DNA from: an uncultured Mesonia sp.
GTDB lineage: Bacteria; Bacteroidota; Bacteroidia; Flavobacteriales; Flavobacteriaceae
NCBI GenBank assembly: GCA_958296185.1
Contig: CATQIB010000011.1
Span: 40,404-104,403 of the forward strand
Direction of reading: 5' to 3'
DNA length: 64,000 bases
Shown here one piece after another: positions 1-9,098 of the stretch (position 1 is its first letter; each line of letters begins with the position of its first letter). Below the pieces are notes generated by a model. That model was not told where the DNA came from. It saw only the letters and a list, made by a program, of their open reading frames with translations, and did not search any database. The translations under genes and the position numbers were made by a program.

Positions 1-17
1 TCTTCTTAAAGGAATTG

Positions 18-29
18 AAATCCGTAAAG
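18..29 (-). repeat. Copy of dispersed 12-mer CTTTACGGATTT
   Basis: The minus strand reads CTTTACGGATTT just downstream of the stop of the barrel gene. The identical 12-mer occurs four more times in the window, all on the plus strand (9127, 11482, 38958, 52686). Function is unknown. It could be chance in AT-rich DNA, but five exact copies is more than expected. Confidence 0.4.
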
Positions 30-44
30 ACTTAAAAAAAGGTA

Positions 45-608
45 TTAAAAACGGTAGCCAATGCTTAGACCTGCATTAAACTCAATAGAAGAGAAGCGGT
101 CTTTTACTTCGTCGCTAAAATTCCTGGCGATATTGGCATAGGGTCCAATTACAAAACGGTCATTAAAATTCCATTTATAACCAGCGCCAATACCAATCAT
201 AAAGCTATCCATATCGGTAACTTGCTTAACTCTTACATCGTTTCCTTCTACGGCTTTGGTAACTTTCTCTTCAAATTCGCCAAAACGGTATTTTAAAAAC
301 GGGTTGATATAAACACCAGATCCAGGCATTTCTAAACCAAAGTAATACACATAACCTAGTTTTAAGCTGTTGGTATTAAAATCTCTAGAGCCTTTCTCGC
401 TATGGTAATTTATTCTATCATTGATAAGCACTTCTACATCTATGGCTTGATCATAACCAAAAAAATACTCGTAACCAACTTCTACAGAAGCAATGGCGAT
501 GGTGTTTGCAATATTTAGCTTTACTTCGCTATGTTTAAAATCTTCTTCTTGTGCCCAAGCACTTAGACTAATAAATAAAGCCAAACCGGCGGTAAGAATT
601 TTTTTCAT
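45..608 (-). CDS. Outer membrane beta-barrel protein
   Basis: This 187-residue protein has a cleavable signal peptide (about residues 1-19, ending SAWAQ). The mature part alternates short amphipathic strands rich in Tyr, Phe and Gly and ends in GLSIGYRF, a terminal aromatic typical of outer-membrane barrels. It therefore probably sits in the outer membrane as a small 8-strand porin-like barrel. No substrate can be read from the sequence. A -7 box (TATATTTG, minus strand, 632-625) lies about 17 bases before the ATG, so it has its own promoter inside the end of the upstream phosphatase gene. The barrel assignment is by composition and C-terminus rather than a named family. Confidence 0.75.
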   Translation of the reverse strand: MKKILTAGLALFISLSAWAQEEDFKHSEVKLNIANTIAIASVEVGYEYFFGYDQAIDVEVLINDRINYHSEKGSRDFNTNSLKLGYVYYFGLEMPGSGVYINPFLKYRFGEFEEKVTKAVEGNDVRVKQVTDMDSFMIGIGAGYKWNFNDRFVIGPYANIARNFSDEVKDRFSSIEFNAGLSIGYRF

Positions 609-624
609 AATTATTTATTTCTAG

Positions 625-632
625 CAAATATA
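625..632 (-). promoter_or_regulatory. -7 promoter box of the barrel gene
   Basis: The minus strand reads TATATTTG, a full match to the Bacteroidota -7 consensus TAnnTTTG, 16 bases before the ATG. No clear -33 TTG is seen at the right distance. Confidence 0.5.
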
Positions 633-634
633 CA

Positions 635-1366
635 TTAATTTCTGCCTTTTTCATTTTTATAGATTTGGTAAACGGGCTCACTTTGATACACTTCTTTAGT
701 GCTTATTTCGATCATGGAGAGTTTACCTTTAAATGCGGCACCGGTATCTACATTTATTACATTGGCGGCTTGGTGAGGTTTCTCTTTATTAATCCGGGTA
801 ACCGGTGTATGCCCAATATAAATCTCTTTAAATAGTTTTAATCTTTTAGGATAATAAATATGATCTTGAGGTAAATTAGGGTCGAGCGATAAAGCGGTTT
901 CCCAAAGGGTTCTGTCCCAATAGCACATATAAGCTTCGTACTCATTATAAGGCCCATGCATGTTGGTGAAACCAGCGTGCAAAAATAAAATCTCCTCGTT
1001 TAAGACATAGTAATTTTTCATGCGTTCATAAAAAGCAATATGTGTGTTGATTTCCTTTTCGGAAAGCTCGGCATATGATTTTATGGTAGACTCACCCCCG
1101 TGCTGCAGCCACTGATTGTTCATTTCTTGGGTGATGAGCCATTGGTGAACCAAATCGTCATGGTTACCTCGAATAAAAACACAAGGCTGCTTTTTTTCTA
1201 GTTCGATTAAATAACTAACCACATGGGCAGAATCGCTCCAGCCATCTACATAATCGCCCAAAAATATTAGTAAGTCATCTGGGGTGATAGCTGCTTTTTT
1301 TAAAATTTGTTGAAGTGCTTTTAAGCCGCCATGAATATCTCCTATGGCAAAAATTCGTTGACTCAT
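635..1366 (-). CDS. PPP-family metallophosphatase (serine/threonine phosphatase-like)
   Basis: The 243-residue protein has the PPP-type metallophosphoesterase signature in order: GDIHGG at residues 9-14, GDYVDGWSDS near 37, RGNHD near 66, a metal-ligand His in FLHAG near 129 and GHTPV near 186. These residues bind the two metals that hydrolyse phosphomonoesters in PrpA/PrpB-like protein phosphatases and in ApaH-type diadenosine tetraphosphatases. The short length fits the protein phosphatase type, but the substrate is not proven. No signal peptide, so cytosolic. Its ATG overlaps the stop of the AlbA_2 gene (ATGA), so the two are translationally coupled. Confidence 0.85.
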   Translation of the reverse strand: MSQRIFAIGDIHGGLKALQQILKKAAITPDDLLIFLGDYVDGWSDSAHVVSYLIELEKKQPCVFIRGNHDDLVHQWLITQEMNNQWLQHGGESTIKSYAELSEKEINTHIAFYERMKNYYVLNEEILFLHAGFTNMHGPYNEYEAYMCYWDRTLWETALSLDPNLPQDHIYYPKRLKLFKEIYIGHTPVTRINKEKPHQAANVINVDTGAAFKGKLSMIEISTKEVYQSEPVYQIYKNEKGRN

Positions 1367-2502
1367 GTGTTGCTGTAATTTACTTTTCTTAAAATGCGCA
1401 TGCTGTCTTTGTATCGCGCATAAATATCGGGATAATTTTCTTTTAAAAGGAGTCTTATCGCTTCCAATTGGTCAATGGCTTGTGGTAATTGATTAAAATA
1501 GCACAAAAGAGCGGTGACGGGTAAACGCTTTAAGTTTTCTTTTTCGGTTAAAGTTAATTTTTCTTGGGCTTTAATTTTCTTTATTAACTCATATTGACTA
1601 TTTAAAATATGAATTAAATTAGATTGGTCGTATTGCGGTGGTTTAAAAAGCATTTTACGGTTTATGGTATAGGTCATATTGGGAGAAAAGACAATTTGCA
1701 CTTCTTCAAGAGGGTAGTAACGATAATTTTTATTAAGACCTAGATGAACAAACTCGGTTATTTTAAAGCCTTGCTCATCATGCGCTATGGTTACTTCATC
1801 TAAATCAGAATAAAACAACTTTACCTGCTCGTTGATGAGCTCGATATTCACTCTAGAGTAAAATGTCCCGCGGTTGTTTACCTTTTTCTTTCCTGCCCAG
1901 CACAACACAAAGTACTCTCTAAATACCAAATAATTAGGGTTGTATAAATTGTTGCTTTCATAAAAATCAAAAACACCATCTAGCGTGAGTTTAATGTTGT
2001 TTTGTGCTTGTTTCTCAATACTTTCTAATACGGCTTTATTGTCTACAATGTTCTTGATTTCATGTTGTGGCTTACTAATGCTGCCTTCTCGTATAAAAAC
2101 ACTTGTCTTTTTATATTTCCAAATACTGCGCTTAAAAGAGCAAACTTTATCTTTTTGAGCTTTAATGCTTATCAACCCAATAACTTTTCCACGTTTAAGG
2201 TGTGCAAAAGGAATGTTTTCATAAATCACAAAGGGCGGATGCTTGAGATAAGCGTTGATGAGGTTTTGTATTTTACTATCGTCGTAAAAATCTACCCCTA
2301 CCAAATGGTTGTTTTGGTCATCTACACCTACCACAATATAGCTTGTATTATGCGGGTTAGCATTTGCCATGGCGCAAATATGCTTTAGCAATTTGGCTTT
2401 ACCTTCACGCTGATTAAGATTTAGTTTTAATTTTTTATCATAAAAGCTATTCTCAGAGCTATGGGCCAATAAGTTCTTTATGAGTAAGCGTTTATTAATC
2501 AT
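1363..2502 (-). CDS. AlbA_2 (Schlafen-like) domain protein
   Basis: In this 379-residue protein the N-terminal part (about residues 14-145) matches the AlbA_2/Schlafen fold: a Glu-containing lead-in (NQREGKAKLLKHICAMAN), a hydrophobic strand and glycine turn (SYIVVGVDDQNNHLVGV), then a later FIREGSISKP. AlbA_2 proteins are usually annotated as putative transcriptional regulators or nucleic-acid binding proteins. The remaining 230 residues show no domain I recognise and have no membrane segment. The gene overlaps the upstream SDR gene by 8 bases and the downstream phosphatase by 4, so the three form one tight unit. Biological role unknown. Confidence 0.65.
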   Translation of the reverse strand: MINKRLLIKNLLAHSSENSFYDKKLKLNLNQREGKAKLLKHICAMANANPHNTSYIVVGVDDQNNHLVGVDFYDDSKIQNLINAYLKHPPFVIYENIPFAHLKRGKVIGLISIKAQKDKVCSFKRSIWKYKKTSVFIREGSISKPQHEIKNIVDNKAVLESIEKQAQNNIKLTLDGVFDFYESNNLYNPNYLVFREYFVLCWAGKKKVNNRGTFYSRVNIELINEQVKLFYSDLDEVTIAHDEQGFKITEFVHLGLNKNYRYYPLEEVQIVFSPNMTYTINRKMLFKPPQYDQSNLIHILNSQYELIKKIKAQEKLTLTEKENLKRLPVTALLCYFNQLPQAIDQLEAIRLLLKENYPDIYARYKDSMRILRKVNYSNT

Positions 2503-3250
2503 GTTTATGAATAATAGTCGAGCTCGCTTGAGCGCTTGGCATTACTACCAATTCGGTAATATTAACATGTTCGGGTTGTTGTAGCATATATAAAATAGTA
2601 CGGGCTACGTCCTCAGCTTCTAGGGCTTTGTATCCTGTATATACTTGTTTTGCCCTTTCGGTATCATTTTTAAATCGCACTTCGCTAAAGTTAGTGGCTA
2701 CCAATCCAGGGTGCACGGCTCCCACTTTAACTCCTGTACCGTTTAAATCTAAACGCATGCCGTGATTTAGCGCATCTACAGCGTGCTTACTGGCACAATA
2801 TACATTGCCTTTTGGGTAAACTTCTTTGGCTGCGGTAGATCCTACGTTGATAATATGCCCCGATTTTCTCTCAACCATTTGGGGTAATACCGCCTGAGTT
2901 ACATACAGTAAACCTTTAACATTTATATCAAGCATAGCATCCCAATCTTCAGGATCGCCATCTTGTAAAAAATCTAAACCATGTGCATTTCCAGCATTGT
3001 TTATTAATATATCTATTCTAGAAAAACTTTGCGGAAGTTGCTTTACGGATGCATTTACTGCTTCACGGTTACGTACATCAAAAATTAATAAATGCGTTTT
3101 ACAACCGGTTAATTCTTTTTGCAATTTGATCAAGGCTTCATGATTTCGTCCACATAAAATTAAACGAGCATATTCTTTGCTTAAGCAAATGGCTGTGGCT
3201 CTACCAATACCACTAGAGGCACCTGTAATGAGTACTGTTTTGTCTTGCAT
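2495..3250 (-). CDS. SDR family NAD(P)-dependent oxidoreductase
   Basis: This is a classical short-chain dehydrogenase of 251 residues. TGASSGIG (residues 9-16) is the cofactor-binding turn, NNAG near residue 85 stabilises the core and YCASK near 151 supplies the catalytic Tyr and Lys. The start of the C-terminal half (GAVHPGLVATNF) is typical of the YdfG-like group, which reduces 3-hydroxy acids or small carbonyls. The exact substrate cannot be assigned. Cytosolic. First gene of the leftward unit with the AlbA_2 and phosphatase genes, whose joint function is not obvious. Confidence 0.88.
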   Translation of the reverse strand: MQDKTVLITGASSGIGRATAICLSKEYARLILCGRNHEALIKLQKELTGCKTHLLIFDVRNREAVNASVKQLPQSFSRIDILINNAGNAHGLDFLQDGDPEDWDAMLDINVKGLLYVTQAVLPQMVERKSGHIINVGSTAAKEVYPKGNVYCASKHAVDALNHGMRLDLNGTGVKVGAVHPGLVATNFSEVRFKNDTERAKQVYTGYKALEAEDVARTILYMLQQPEHVNITELVVMPSAQASSTIIHKHD

Positions 3251-3480
3251 ATTTTAATTTTTATTAAAGTTAGCCGAATTTTTAAAAACAAAAGTTAATT
3301 CAGCTTTAAAAATGTTCATTACTGCAACAACCGCTAAAATTTTTCGTCTAAATAAGAAAGCCCTAAACGGGATGCGAAATCATAAGGCTTTTAACCAATT
3401 CTTAACAAGGATTCATGAATAATTTTATGATTTTGCGATGTTATTTAAAAAGCTAATTTTACGATTTAAAATAATAAAAT

Positions 3481-4485
3481 ATGGAGCAAGAAAATCAAAC
3501 AATAGATATAGCGAGCATCAATGAAAAAATAGAACGCGAAAGTGCTTTTGTGAGTATTTTAATGGCCGAGATGGATAAGGTTATTGTGGGGCAAAAACAT
3601 ATGGTAGAGCGTTTGCTTATTGGATTGTTGGGTCAAGGCCATATTTTATTAGAGGGTGTACCCGGATTGGCAAAAACCTTAGCCATAAATACCTTGTCTA
3701 AGGCAATTCAAGCCAGTTTTAGTCGTATACAATTTACACCAGATTTACTACCGGCAGATGTAATAGGTACCATGATTTATAATATGAAAATCAATGATTT
3801 TAGTATAAAAAAGGGTCCCATTTTCGCCAATTTTGTTCTAGCCGATGAGATTAACCGTGCACCAGCAAAGGTGCAGTCTGCCCTGCTTGAGGCGATGCAA
3901 GAAAAACAAGTTACCATTGGCGATGAGACTTTTGTTCTTGATAAGCCTTTCTTGGTTATGGCTACTCAAAACCCAGTTGAGCAAGAAGGTACTTATCCAC
4001 TTCCCGAAGCTCAAGTTGACCGTTTTATGCTAAAAACGGTTATAGACTATCCGAGTCTTGAAGATGAGCAAAAAGTGGTACGCGCCAATTTAAAAGGTAG
4101 TTTTGCGAAGGTAAATCCGGTAATTAGCACTCAGCAAATTTTACAGGCCCAGCAGACGGTGCGCGAGGTGTATATGGATGAAAAAATTGAAAAATACATT
4201 CTAGACATTATTTTCGCCACTCGATACCCAGAAAAATATAAGTTAGATAGCCTTAAACCGCTTATTTCATTTGGTGCCTCACCAAGAGGAAGTATTAACT
4301 TGGCAACCGCAGCCAAATGTTACGCCTTTATTAAGCGCCGTGGTTATGTGATTCCCGAGGATGTTCGGGCGGTTGTACTCGACGTGTTGCGACACCGTAT
4401 AGGTATTACCTATGAAGCTGAAGCCGAAAATATCACCTCTGAAGATATTATTCATAAAATTGTAAACGTGATTGAAGTACCTTAA
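3481..4485 (+). CDS. MoxR family AAA+ ATPase
   Basis: The 334-residue AAA+ ATPase carries Walker A GVPGLAKT (about residues 59-66), Walker B VLADEINRAP (about 120) and the sensor MATQNP. MoxR ATPases act as chaperones that mature or activate proteins with von Willebrand A domains. This fits exactly here, since the DUF58 and two VWA genes follow at once. First gene of an eight-gene rightward operon, 48 bases from the DUF58 gene. Upstream is a 230-base divergent intergenic region with a near -7 box (TAATTTTA, 3454-3461). The start is an ATG with no in-frame competitor that looks better. Confidence 0.93.
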   Translation: MEQENQTIDIASINEKIERESAFVSILMAEMDKVIVGQKHMVERLLIGLLGQGHILLEGVPGLAKTLAINTLSKAIQASFSRIQFTPDLLPADVIGTMIYNMKINDFSIKKGPIFANFVLADEINRAPAKVQSALLEAMQEKQVTIGDETFVLDKPFLVMATQNPVEQEGTYPLPEAQVDRFMLKTVIDYPSLEDEQKVVRANLKGSFAKVNPVISTQQILQAQQTVREVYMDEKIEKYILDIIFATRYPEKYKLDSLKPLISFGASPRGSINLATAAKCYAFIKRRGYVIPEDVRAVVLDVLRHRIGITYEAEAENITSEDIIHKIVNVIEVP

Positions 4486-4532
4486 ATAGGAGCGGTAGGC
4501 AGAAGAGGTATTGTGTGAGCTGAATTTATAGT

Positions 4533-5399
4533 ATGGAAACAAAGGAATTACTAAAAAAAGTTAGAAAAATTGAAATTAAAACCCGCCGGCTGAGTAATCA
4601 TCTTTTTGGCGGGGAATACCACTCTGCTTTTAAAGGTAGGGGAATGACTTTTAGCGAAGTAAGACAATATCAATTTGGAGACGATGTAAGGGCTATAGAT
4701 TGGAATGTAACAGCTCGTTATAATGAACCCTTTGTAAAGGTCTTTGAAGAGGAGCGCGAACTTACTATGATGCTAGCGGTTGATGTTTCTTCTTCGGCTA
4801 ATTTTGGTACACGAGCCGCTTTTAAACGCGATATTTTAACAGAAATTGCGGCTACCTTGGCCTTTTCGGCTACCCAAAACAATGATAAAATAGGTTTATT
4901 GCTCTTTACAGATAAGGTTGAGTTGTATATTCCGCCCAAAAAAGGCCGCTCACATGTTTTGCGCATCATTCGGGAATTAATTGAGTTTGAACCCCAGAAT
5001 AACCAAACAGATATCAATCAGGCTTTACAGTATTTACAAAATATGTTGCGTAAAAGCGCTATTCTTTTCATCTTATCGGATTTTATGAGCGGTAGCTACG
5101 AAAAACCACTAAAAATACTAAGCAAAAAGCACGATGTAACGGGAATTAGGGTGTACGACGAACGTGAATTTGAAATGCCCAATGTGGGTTTGGTGCAAAT
5201 GCAAGATGCAGAGACTAATCAAATAAAATTGGTGAATACAAGTTCTGCTAGGATACGAAAAGCCTATAAAACTAATTACCTTAAACAAGTAGATTATTTC
5301 AAAAAAGCATTTAAAGCAAGTGGGGCTGGTGTTTTACAAACACGCGTAGACGAGAGTTATGTGAGAAAATTGTTGGGTTATTTTAAACAGAGAGGCTAA
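4533..5399 (+). CDS. DUF58 domain protein (VWA-like, MoxR partner)
   Basis: This 288-residue protein contains the DUF58 signature RGMTFSEVRQYQFGDDVRAIDWN and then a VWA-like segment with a DxSxS-type metal site (LAVDVSSSA, about residues 83-91). DUF58 proteins nearly always accompany MoxR ATPases and are thought to be their VWA-fold substrates or partners. No transmembrane segment is seen, so it is probably cytosolic or peripheral. It follows moxR and ends one base before the next gene, consistent with cotranscription. Confidence 0.9.
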   Translation: METKELLKKVRKIEIKTRRLSNHLFGGEYHSAFKGRGMTFSEVRQYQFGDDVRAIDWNVTARYNEPFVKVFEEERELTMMLAVDVSSSANFGTRAAFKRDILTEIAATLAFSATQNNDKIGLLLFTDKVELYIPPKKGRSHVLRIIRELIEFEPQNNQTDINQALQYLQNMLRKSAILFILSDFMSGSYEKPLKILSKKHDVTGIRVYDEREFEMPNVGLVQMQDAETNQIKLVNTSSARIRKAYKTNYLKQVDYFKKAFKASGAGVLQTRVDESYVRKLLGYFKQRG

Positions 5400-5400
5400 T

Positions 5401-7032
5401 ATGGGTAATGATAAAACATTCAGTTTTTTTAATAGTAGGGCTTTGTTCATTCTTGCGCTTAGTCTATTTTGTGTTAACCATGACTCCGGCGCGCAAGAAA
5501 TCCGCGCAAGCTTAGATACCAATCAAATAAAAATTGGCGAGCAAATTAATTATAAAATTGAAGTGGTTGCCGATAGCTCGGCCCAAATTAAATTCACAGA
5601 AGGCCAAAGTTTTTTACCTCTAGAGGTGGTAGAAACTAGCTTAGACACTTTAACAGCAAAAGAGAAATTAAAATTTATAAAAAATTATACTATTACTTCT
5701 TTTGATGCTGGTGAATATATGTTGCCAGGCCAGACGGTGAGTGTTAATAATTATAATTTTTATACCGATTCTTTAGCTGTTGAGGTATTGGACGTTGAGG
5801 TAGATACTACCAAACAAAAACTATATCCGGTTAAAGAATCCGTTTACTATGAACCACCACTATCTTTTAACTATTGGATTCTTGTAGGTATTTTAGTACT
5901 GGTTTTGATATTGCTAGTTTTAGCTATTTATTTACGAAAGAAAAAAAGTAGTCAAAAAGCCAAATTACCGCCTTTTGATCAAGCCTTATTGAGATTAAAA
6001 GAGCTCGACCAGCAAGATTTGTTAGCTCAAGGGAAAGAGAAACGATTTTACACGGTCTTAACTGAAGCATTAAAAGGGTATGTAGACGAAGAGATCGATG
6101 CGCGAGCATTAGAAAGTACTACTTCAGAGTTTATCGCCTTATTAAAAGTCAAACAAAGCCAAGGTAAATTGCTGCTCGAAAATGAGCTAATAGATGAATT
6201 TGAGCTTTTTCTAAAGCGAGCAGATCTAGTAAAGTTTGCCGGATTTAAACAAGGTAAGCTAGCCGCTCAAGAAGATCGAAAAAGAACAGAAAAATATATA
6301 CAAGATTTAAAGACTGCTATACCAGCGCCAACCTTAGAAAAACTCCAACAAGACGAAGCCTACCTTGCCGCCCAAAGAAAGAAACAGAAAAAAAGAAAGA
6401 TAATTTATGCAGGTATAATTGTTCTGGGTGTGGCGATTGCCAGTGGAGCTGCGTTTACAGCCTTTAAAGGCACCGATTTTGTGCGCGAGCTGTTGGTTTA
6501 TGACGCTAATAAAGAGCTTCTTAACCAAGAATGGATCAGCAGTAATTACGGATACCCTGAAGTTAAGATCATCACGCCTCAGGTGCTCACCCGTAGACTC
6601 CAGGACCAAATCAACAAAACAGACGTACCTCAAGGCGGAAGCGTAGAAGAGTTTTATTATGGAACTATGAGCGCACCTTACCATATTGTAGTGCGCACCA
6701 TGGTTTATCCTAAAAAAACTCAATTCATACTGGATCAAAGTATTGCTGCTATTCAACAGGATTTAGAAAAAATAGGCGCTAAAAATATTCTTGTAAAGGA
6801 TGAAGATTTCACAACTATAGATGGCATAAAGGGCAAAAAAGTTTTTGGGAGCTTTAGCTATTCACCAGAAGAGAAGGAGCAAACGATAAGAAAAAGCTAT
6901 CAGATTTTAAATTTTGGTTATCAAGGAGCTTTCCAACAAATTATATTAATTTATCCAGATCAAGATAGCTATGCACAGGAGATTACCTCGCGCATTGTTA
7001 ATTCTGTTGAATTAAATACGGCCAAAAAATGA
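5401..7032 (+). CDS. Membrane protein of the Bat operon, BatD-like N-terminus
   Basis: The 543-residue protein has an N-terminal hydrophobic signal (to about residue 31), a periplasmic beta-rich part resembling the start of BatD (IRASLDTNQIKIGEQINYKIEV), a first membrane helix at about 158-178 followed by RKKK, a cytoplasmic region like that in BatD/DUF4381 proteins, a second membrane helix at about 333-352 and a C-terminal domain of about 185 residues that I do not recognise. It starts one base after the DUF58 stop and overlaps batA by 4 bases. It probably belongs to the same envelope complex as the Bat proteins. Confidence 0.65.
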   Translation: MGNDKTFSFFNSRALFILALSLFCVNHDSGAQEIRASLDTNQIKIGEQINYKIEVVADSSAQIKFTEGQSFLPLEVVETSLDTLTAKEKLKFIKNYTITSFDAGEYMLPGQTVSVNNYNFYTDSLAVEVLDVEVDTTKQKLYPVKESVYYEPPLSFNYWILVGILVLVLILLVLAIYLRKKKSSQKAKLPPFDQALLRLKELDQQDLLAQGKEKRFYTVLTEALKGYVDEEIDARALESTTSEFIALLKVKQSQGKLLLENELIDEFELFLKRADLVKFAGFKQGKLAAQEDRKRTEKYIQDLKTAIPAPTLEKLQQDEAYLAAQRKKQKKRKIIYAGIIVLGVAIASGAAFTAFKGTDFVRELLVYDANKELLNQEWISSNYGYPEVKIITPQVLTRRLQDQINKTDVPQGGSVEEFYYGTMSAPYHIVVRTMVYPKKTQFILDQSIAAIQQDLEKIGAKNILVKDEDFTTIDGIKGKKVFGSFSYSPEEKEQTIRKSYQILNFGYQGAFQQIILIYPDQDSYAQEITSRIVNSVELNTAKK

Positions 7033-8042
7033 TTACAGCATTTAACGATATTACATTTGAGCACCCACAGTGGTTTTGGCTATTTTTGATTTTCCCGTTT
7101 ATAATGGCTTGGCAATTTTACACCTATAACAAGCAAAATGCAACGGTGAAACTATCGAGCCTATCTGGATTTTCGGGAGATCAAGGTTGGCTTCCTAAGC
7201 TTAAACCTATTTTAATGATCTTTAGGCTTCTCGCCGTAGGTTTTTTAATTACGGCTATGGCTCGGCCAAGAACTGTAGATGTTTCTACCCAGACCAATAC
7301 TACCCAAGGAGTTGATATTGTCATGGCCATAGATGTTTCGGCCAGTATGTTGGCAAGAGATTTAGAACCCAATCGCTTGGAAGCTTTAAAAGAAGTGGCT
7401 TCAGATTTTGTCCAAGCGCGACCAACAGATCGAATTGGACTTGTGGTTTATGCCGGTGAGAGTTTTACCAAAACCCCTATTACCAGTGATAAACGCATTG
7501 TGCTCAATGCCCTCAATGATATTGAATACAACACGCTAATAGAAAGCGGTACCGCAATTGGTATGGGATTGGCTACCTCGGTTAACCGATTAAAAGATAG
7601 TGAAGCAAAAAGCAAAGTAATTATACTTTTAACCGATGGGGTAAATAACGCTGGCTTTATAGACCCTAAAATAGCTACCGAATTAGCCTTAGAATATGAT
7701 ATAAAAACCTATACCATAGGCTTAGGCAGTAACGGTATGGCTTTAGGCCCTGTATCTATTGATCGTCAAGGAAATTTTAATTACGGTAGGGTGCCTGTTG
7801 AAATCGACGAAGCTTTGCTAAAAGAAATAGCTAAGAAAACTGGAGGACGATACTTTAGAGCAACAGATAAAGATAAACTCGAAAAAATTTATGAAGAAAT
7901 AAATAAGCTAGAAACAACAGAGATAGAAGAGTTTAAGTTTTATAATTATGACGAAAAGTACCGTGTTTTGGTACTAATAGCAGCCTTTTTATTACTGTTA
8001 GAAGTATTGATTAAGAATACCTTATTAAGAAGCTTTGTGTAA
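7029..8042 (+). CDS. batA: VWA domain membrane protein BatA
   Basis: A 337-residue protein with membrane helices near residues 15-28 and 60-78, a VWA domain starting VDIVMAIDVSASM with the MIDAS motif DVSAS, a second metal-site Thr in SGTAIG and LLTDG, and a C-terminal membrane helix (VLVLIAAFLLLLEVLI). In Bacteroides fragilis the Bat proteins were linked to aerotolerance, and in Leptospira and Francisella to stress resistance; a direct biochemical function is still uncertain. It overlaps the preceding gene and is followed directly by batB, its paralogue. Confidence 0.88.
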   Translation: MITAFNDITFEHPQWFWLFLIFPFIMAWQFYTYNKQNATVKLSSLSGFSGDQGWLPKLKPILMIFRLLAVGFLITAMARPRTVDVSTQTNTTQGVDIVMAIDVSASMLARDLEPNRLEALKEVASDFVQARPTDRIGLVVYAGESFTKTPITSDKRIVLNALNDIEYNTLIESGTAIGMGLATSVNRLKDSEAKSKVIILLTDGVNNAGFIDPKIATELALEYDIKTYTIGLGSNGMALGPVSIDRQGNFNYGRVPVEIDEALLKEIAKKTGGRYFRATDKDKLEKIYEEINKLETTEIEEFKFYNYDEKYRVLVLIAAFLLLLEVLIKNTLLRSFV

Positions 8043-9098
8043 ATGTTTGTATTAGAAGAGAAAATATATTTTTGGTTATTGGCATTAATCCCCGTTCTAA
8101 TAATGGTTTTTTTGCTCAATCTGTGGTGGCGAAAACGCAAGCAAAACCTATTTGCCGAAAAACAATTTTTGCAAGAATTAAGTCCAGATAAAAGTGTAAT
8201 AAAACCTATTATAAAATTAATATTGTGGTGTTTTATTTTTAGCGCCATTGCCTTTGCTTTAGTCAATCCTAAAATAGGATCAAAAACCGAAACCATAAAA
8301 AGGGAAGGGGTAGATATAGTTTTTGCCATGGACGTTTCAAAATCCATGTTAGCCGAAGATATAGCACCCAACCGATTGGATAAAAGCAAGCAAATTGTAA
8401 ACCAAATCGTCAACAGTTTAGCCAGTGATCGTATTGGGATTATTGCCTATGCGGGTAGCGCTTTCCCACAGTTGCCTATTACCACAGATTATAGTTCGGC
8501 TAAGTTGTTTTTACAGGCCTTAAATACCAATATGGTCTCTAGCCAAGGAACCGCTATTGGGGAAGCTATACAATTGGCTCAAAGCTACTATCCAGAAAAC
8601 AGTAAAACCAGTAAGGTATTAATTATTTTAAGCGATGGGGAAAACCACGACCATCAAATATCTGAAATTCTCGCAGATGCAAAAGAAAATGAATTAACGG
8701 TTATTACCATAGGGGTGGGAACGCTTAAGGGAAGTACTATTCCTATAAAAGAGAGCGGTAGAGTAAAGCAATATAAAAAAGACAAGAATGGAGAAACGGT
8801 TATTACCCGTTTAGATCCTAGTACTTTAGAACAAATTGCGGCAGCTACAAATGGCACATACATTGATGGTACAAATACCCAAGAAGTGATAAACCAAGTG
8901 AGTGAAGCCTTGAGTAAAATTGAAAAAACAGAATTTGAAACCAAGCAATACGCCAGTTACAAAGATCAATTTCAATGGTTTGTAGGCCTAGCGCTACTTT
9001 TGGTTATCCTTGAACTTTTGGTGTTCGATAAAAAAACAGCTTGGGTGAAACGTTTAAATTTGTTTAATGATAAAGACAAAAGGCATGATAATAAATAA
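8043..9098 (+). CDS. batB: VWA domain membrane protein BatB
   Basis: This 351-residue paralogue of BatA has two N-terminal membrane helices, a VWA domain beginning VDIVFAMDVSKSM (MIDAS DVSKS), SQGTAIGEA and ILSDGEN, and a C-terminal helix (FQWFVGLALLLVILELLVF). It starts immediately at the end of batA. BatA and BatB are expected to form a heteromeric inner-membrane complex assembled by the MoxR ATPase encoded at the head of the operon. The end overlaps the start of batC. Confidence 0.88.
   Translation: MFVLEEKIYFWLLALIPVLIMVFLLNLWWRKRKQNLFAEKQFLQELSPDKSVIKPIIKLILWCFIFSAIAFALVNPKIGSKTETIKREGVDIVFAMDVSKSMLAEDIAPNRLDKSKQIVNQIVNSLASDRIGIIAYAGSAFPQLPITTDYSSAKLFLQALNTNMVSSQGTAIGEAIQLAQSYYPENSKTSKVLIILSDGENHDHQISEILADAKENELTVITIGVGTLKGSTIPIKESGRVKQYKKDKNGETVITRLDPSTLEQIAAATNGTYIDGTNTQEVINQVSEALSKIEKTEFETKQYASYKDQFQWFVGLALLLVILELLVFDKKTAWVKRLNLFNDKDKRHDNK

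Noticed and set aside
3250-3481. Possible small RNA between the SDR and moxR genes
   Set aside because: Only a loose AAAGCC/GGCTTT complementarity is seen, with no strong stem or T run; it is better read as a divergent promoter region.
6334-6756. 140-codon minus-strand frame opposite the BatD-like gene
   Set aside because: No start context or family pattern; a shadow of the rightward gene.
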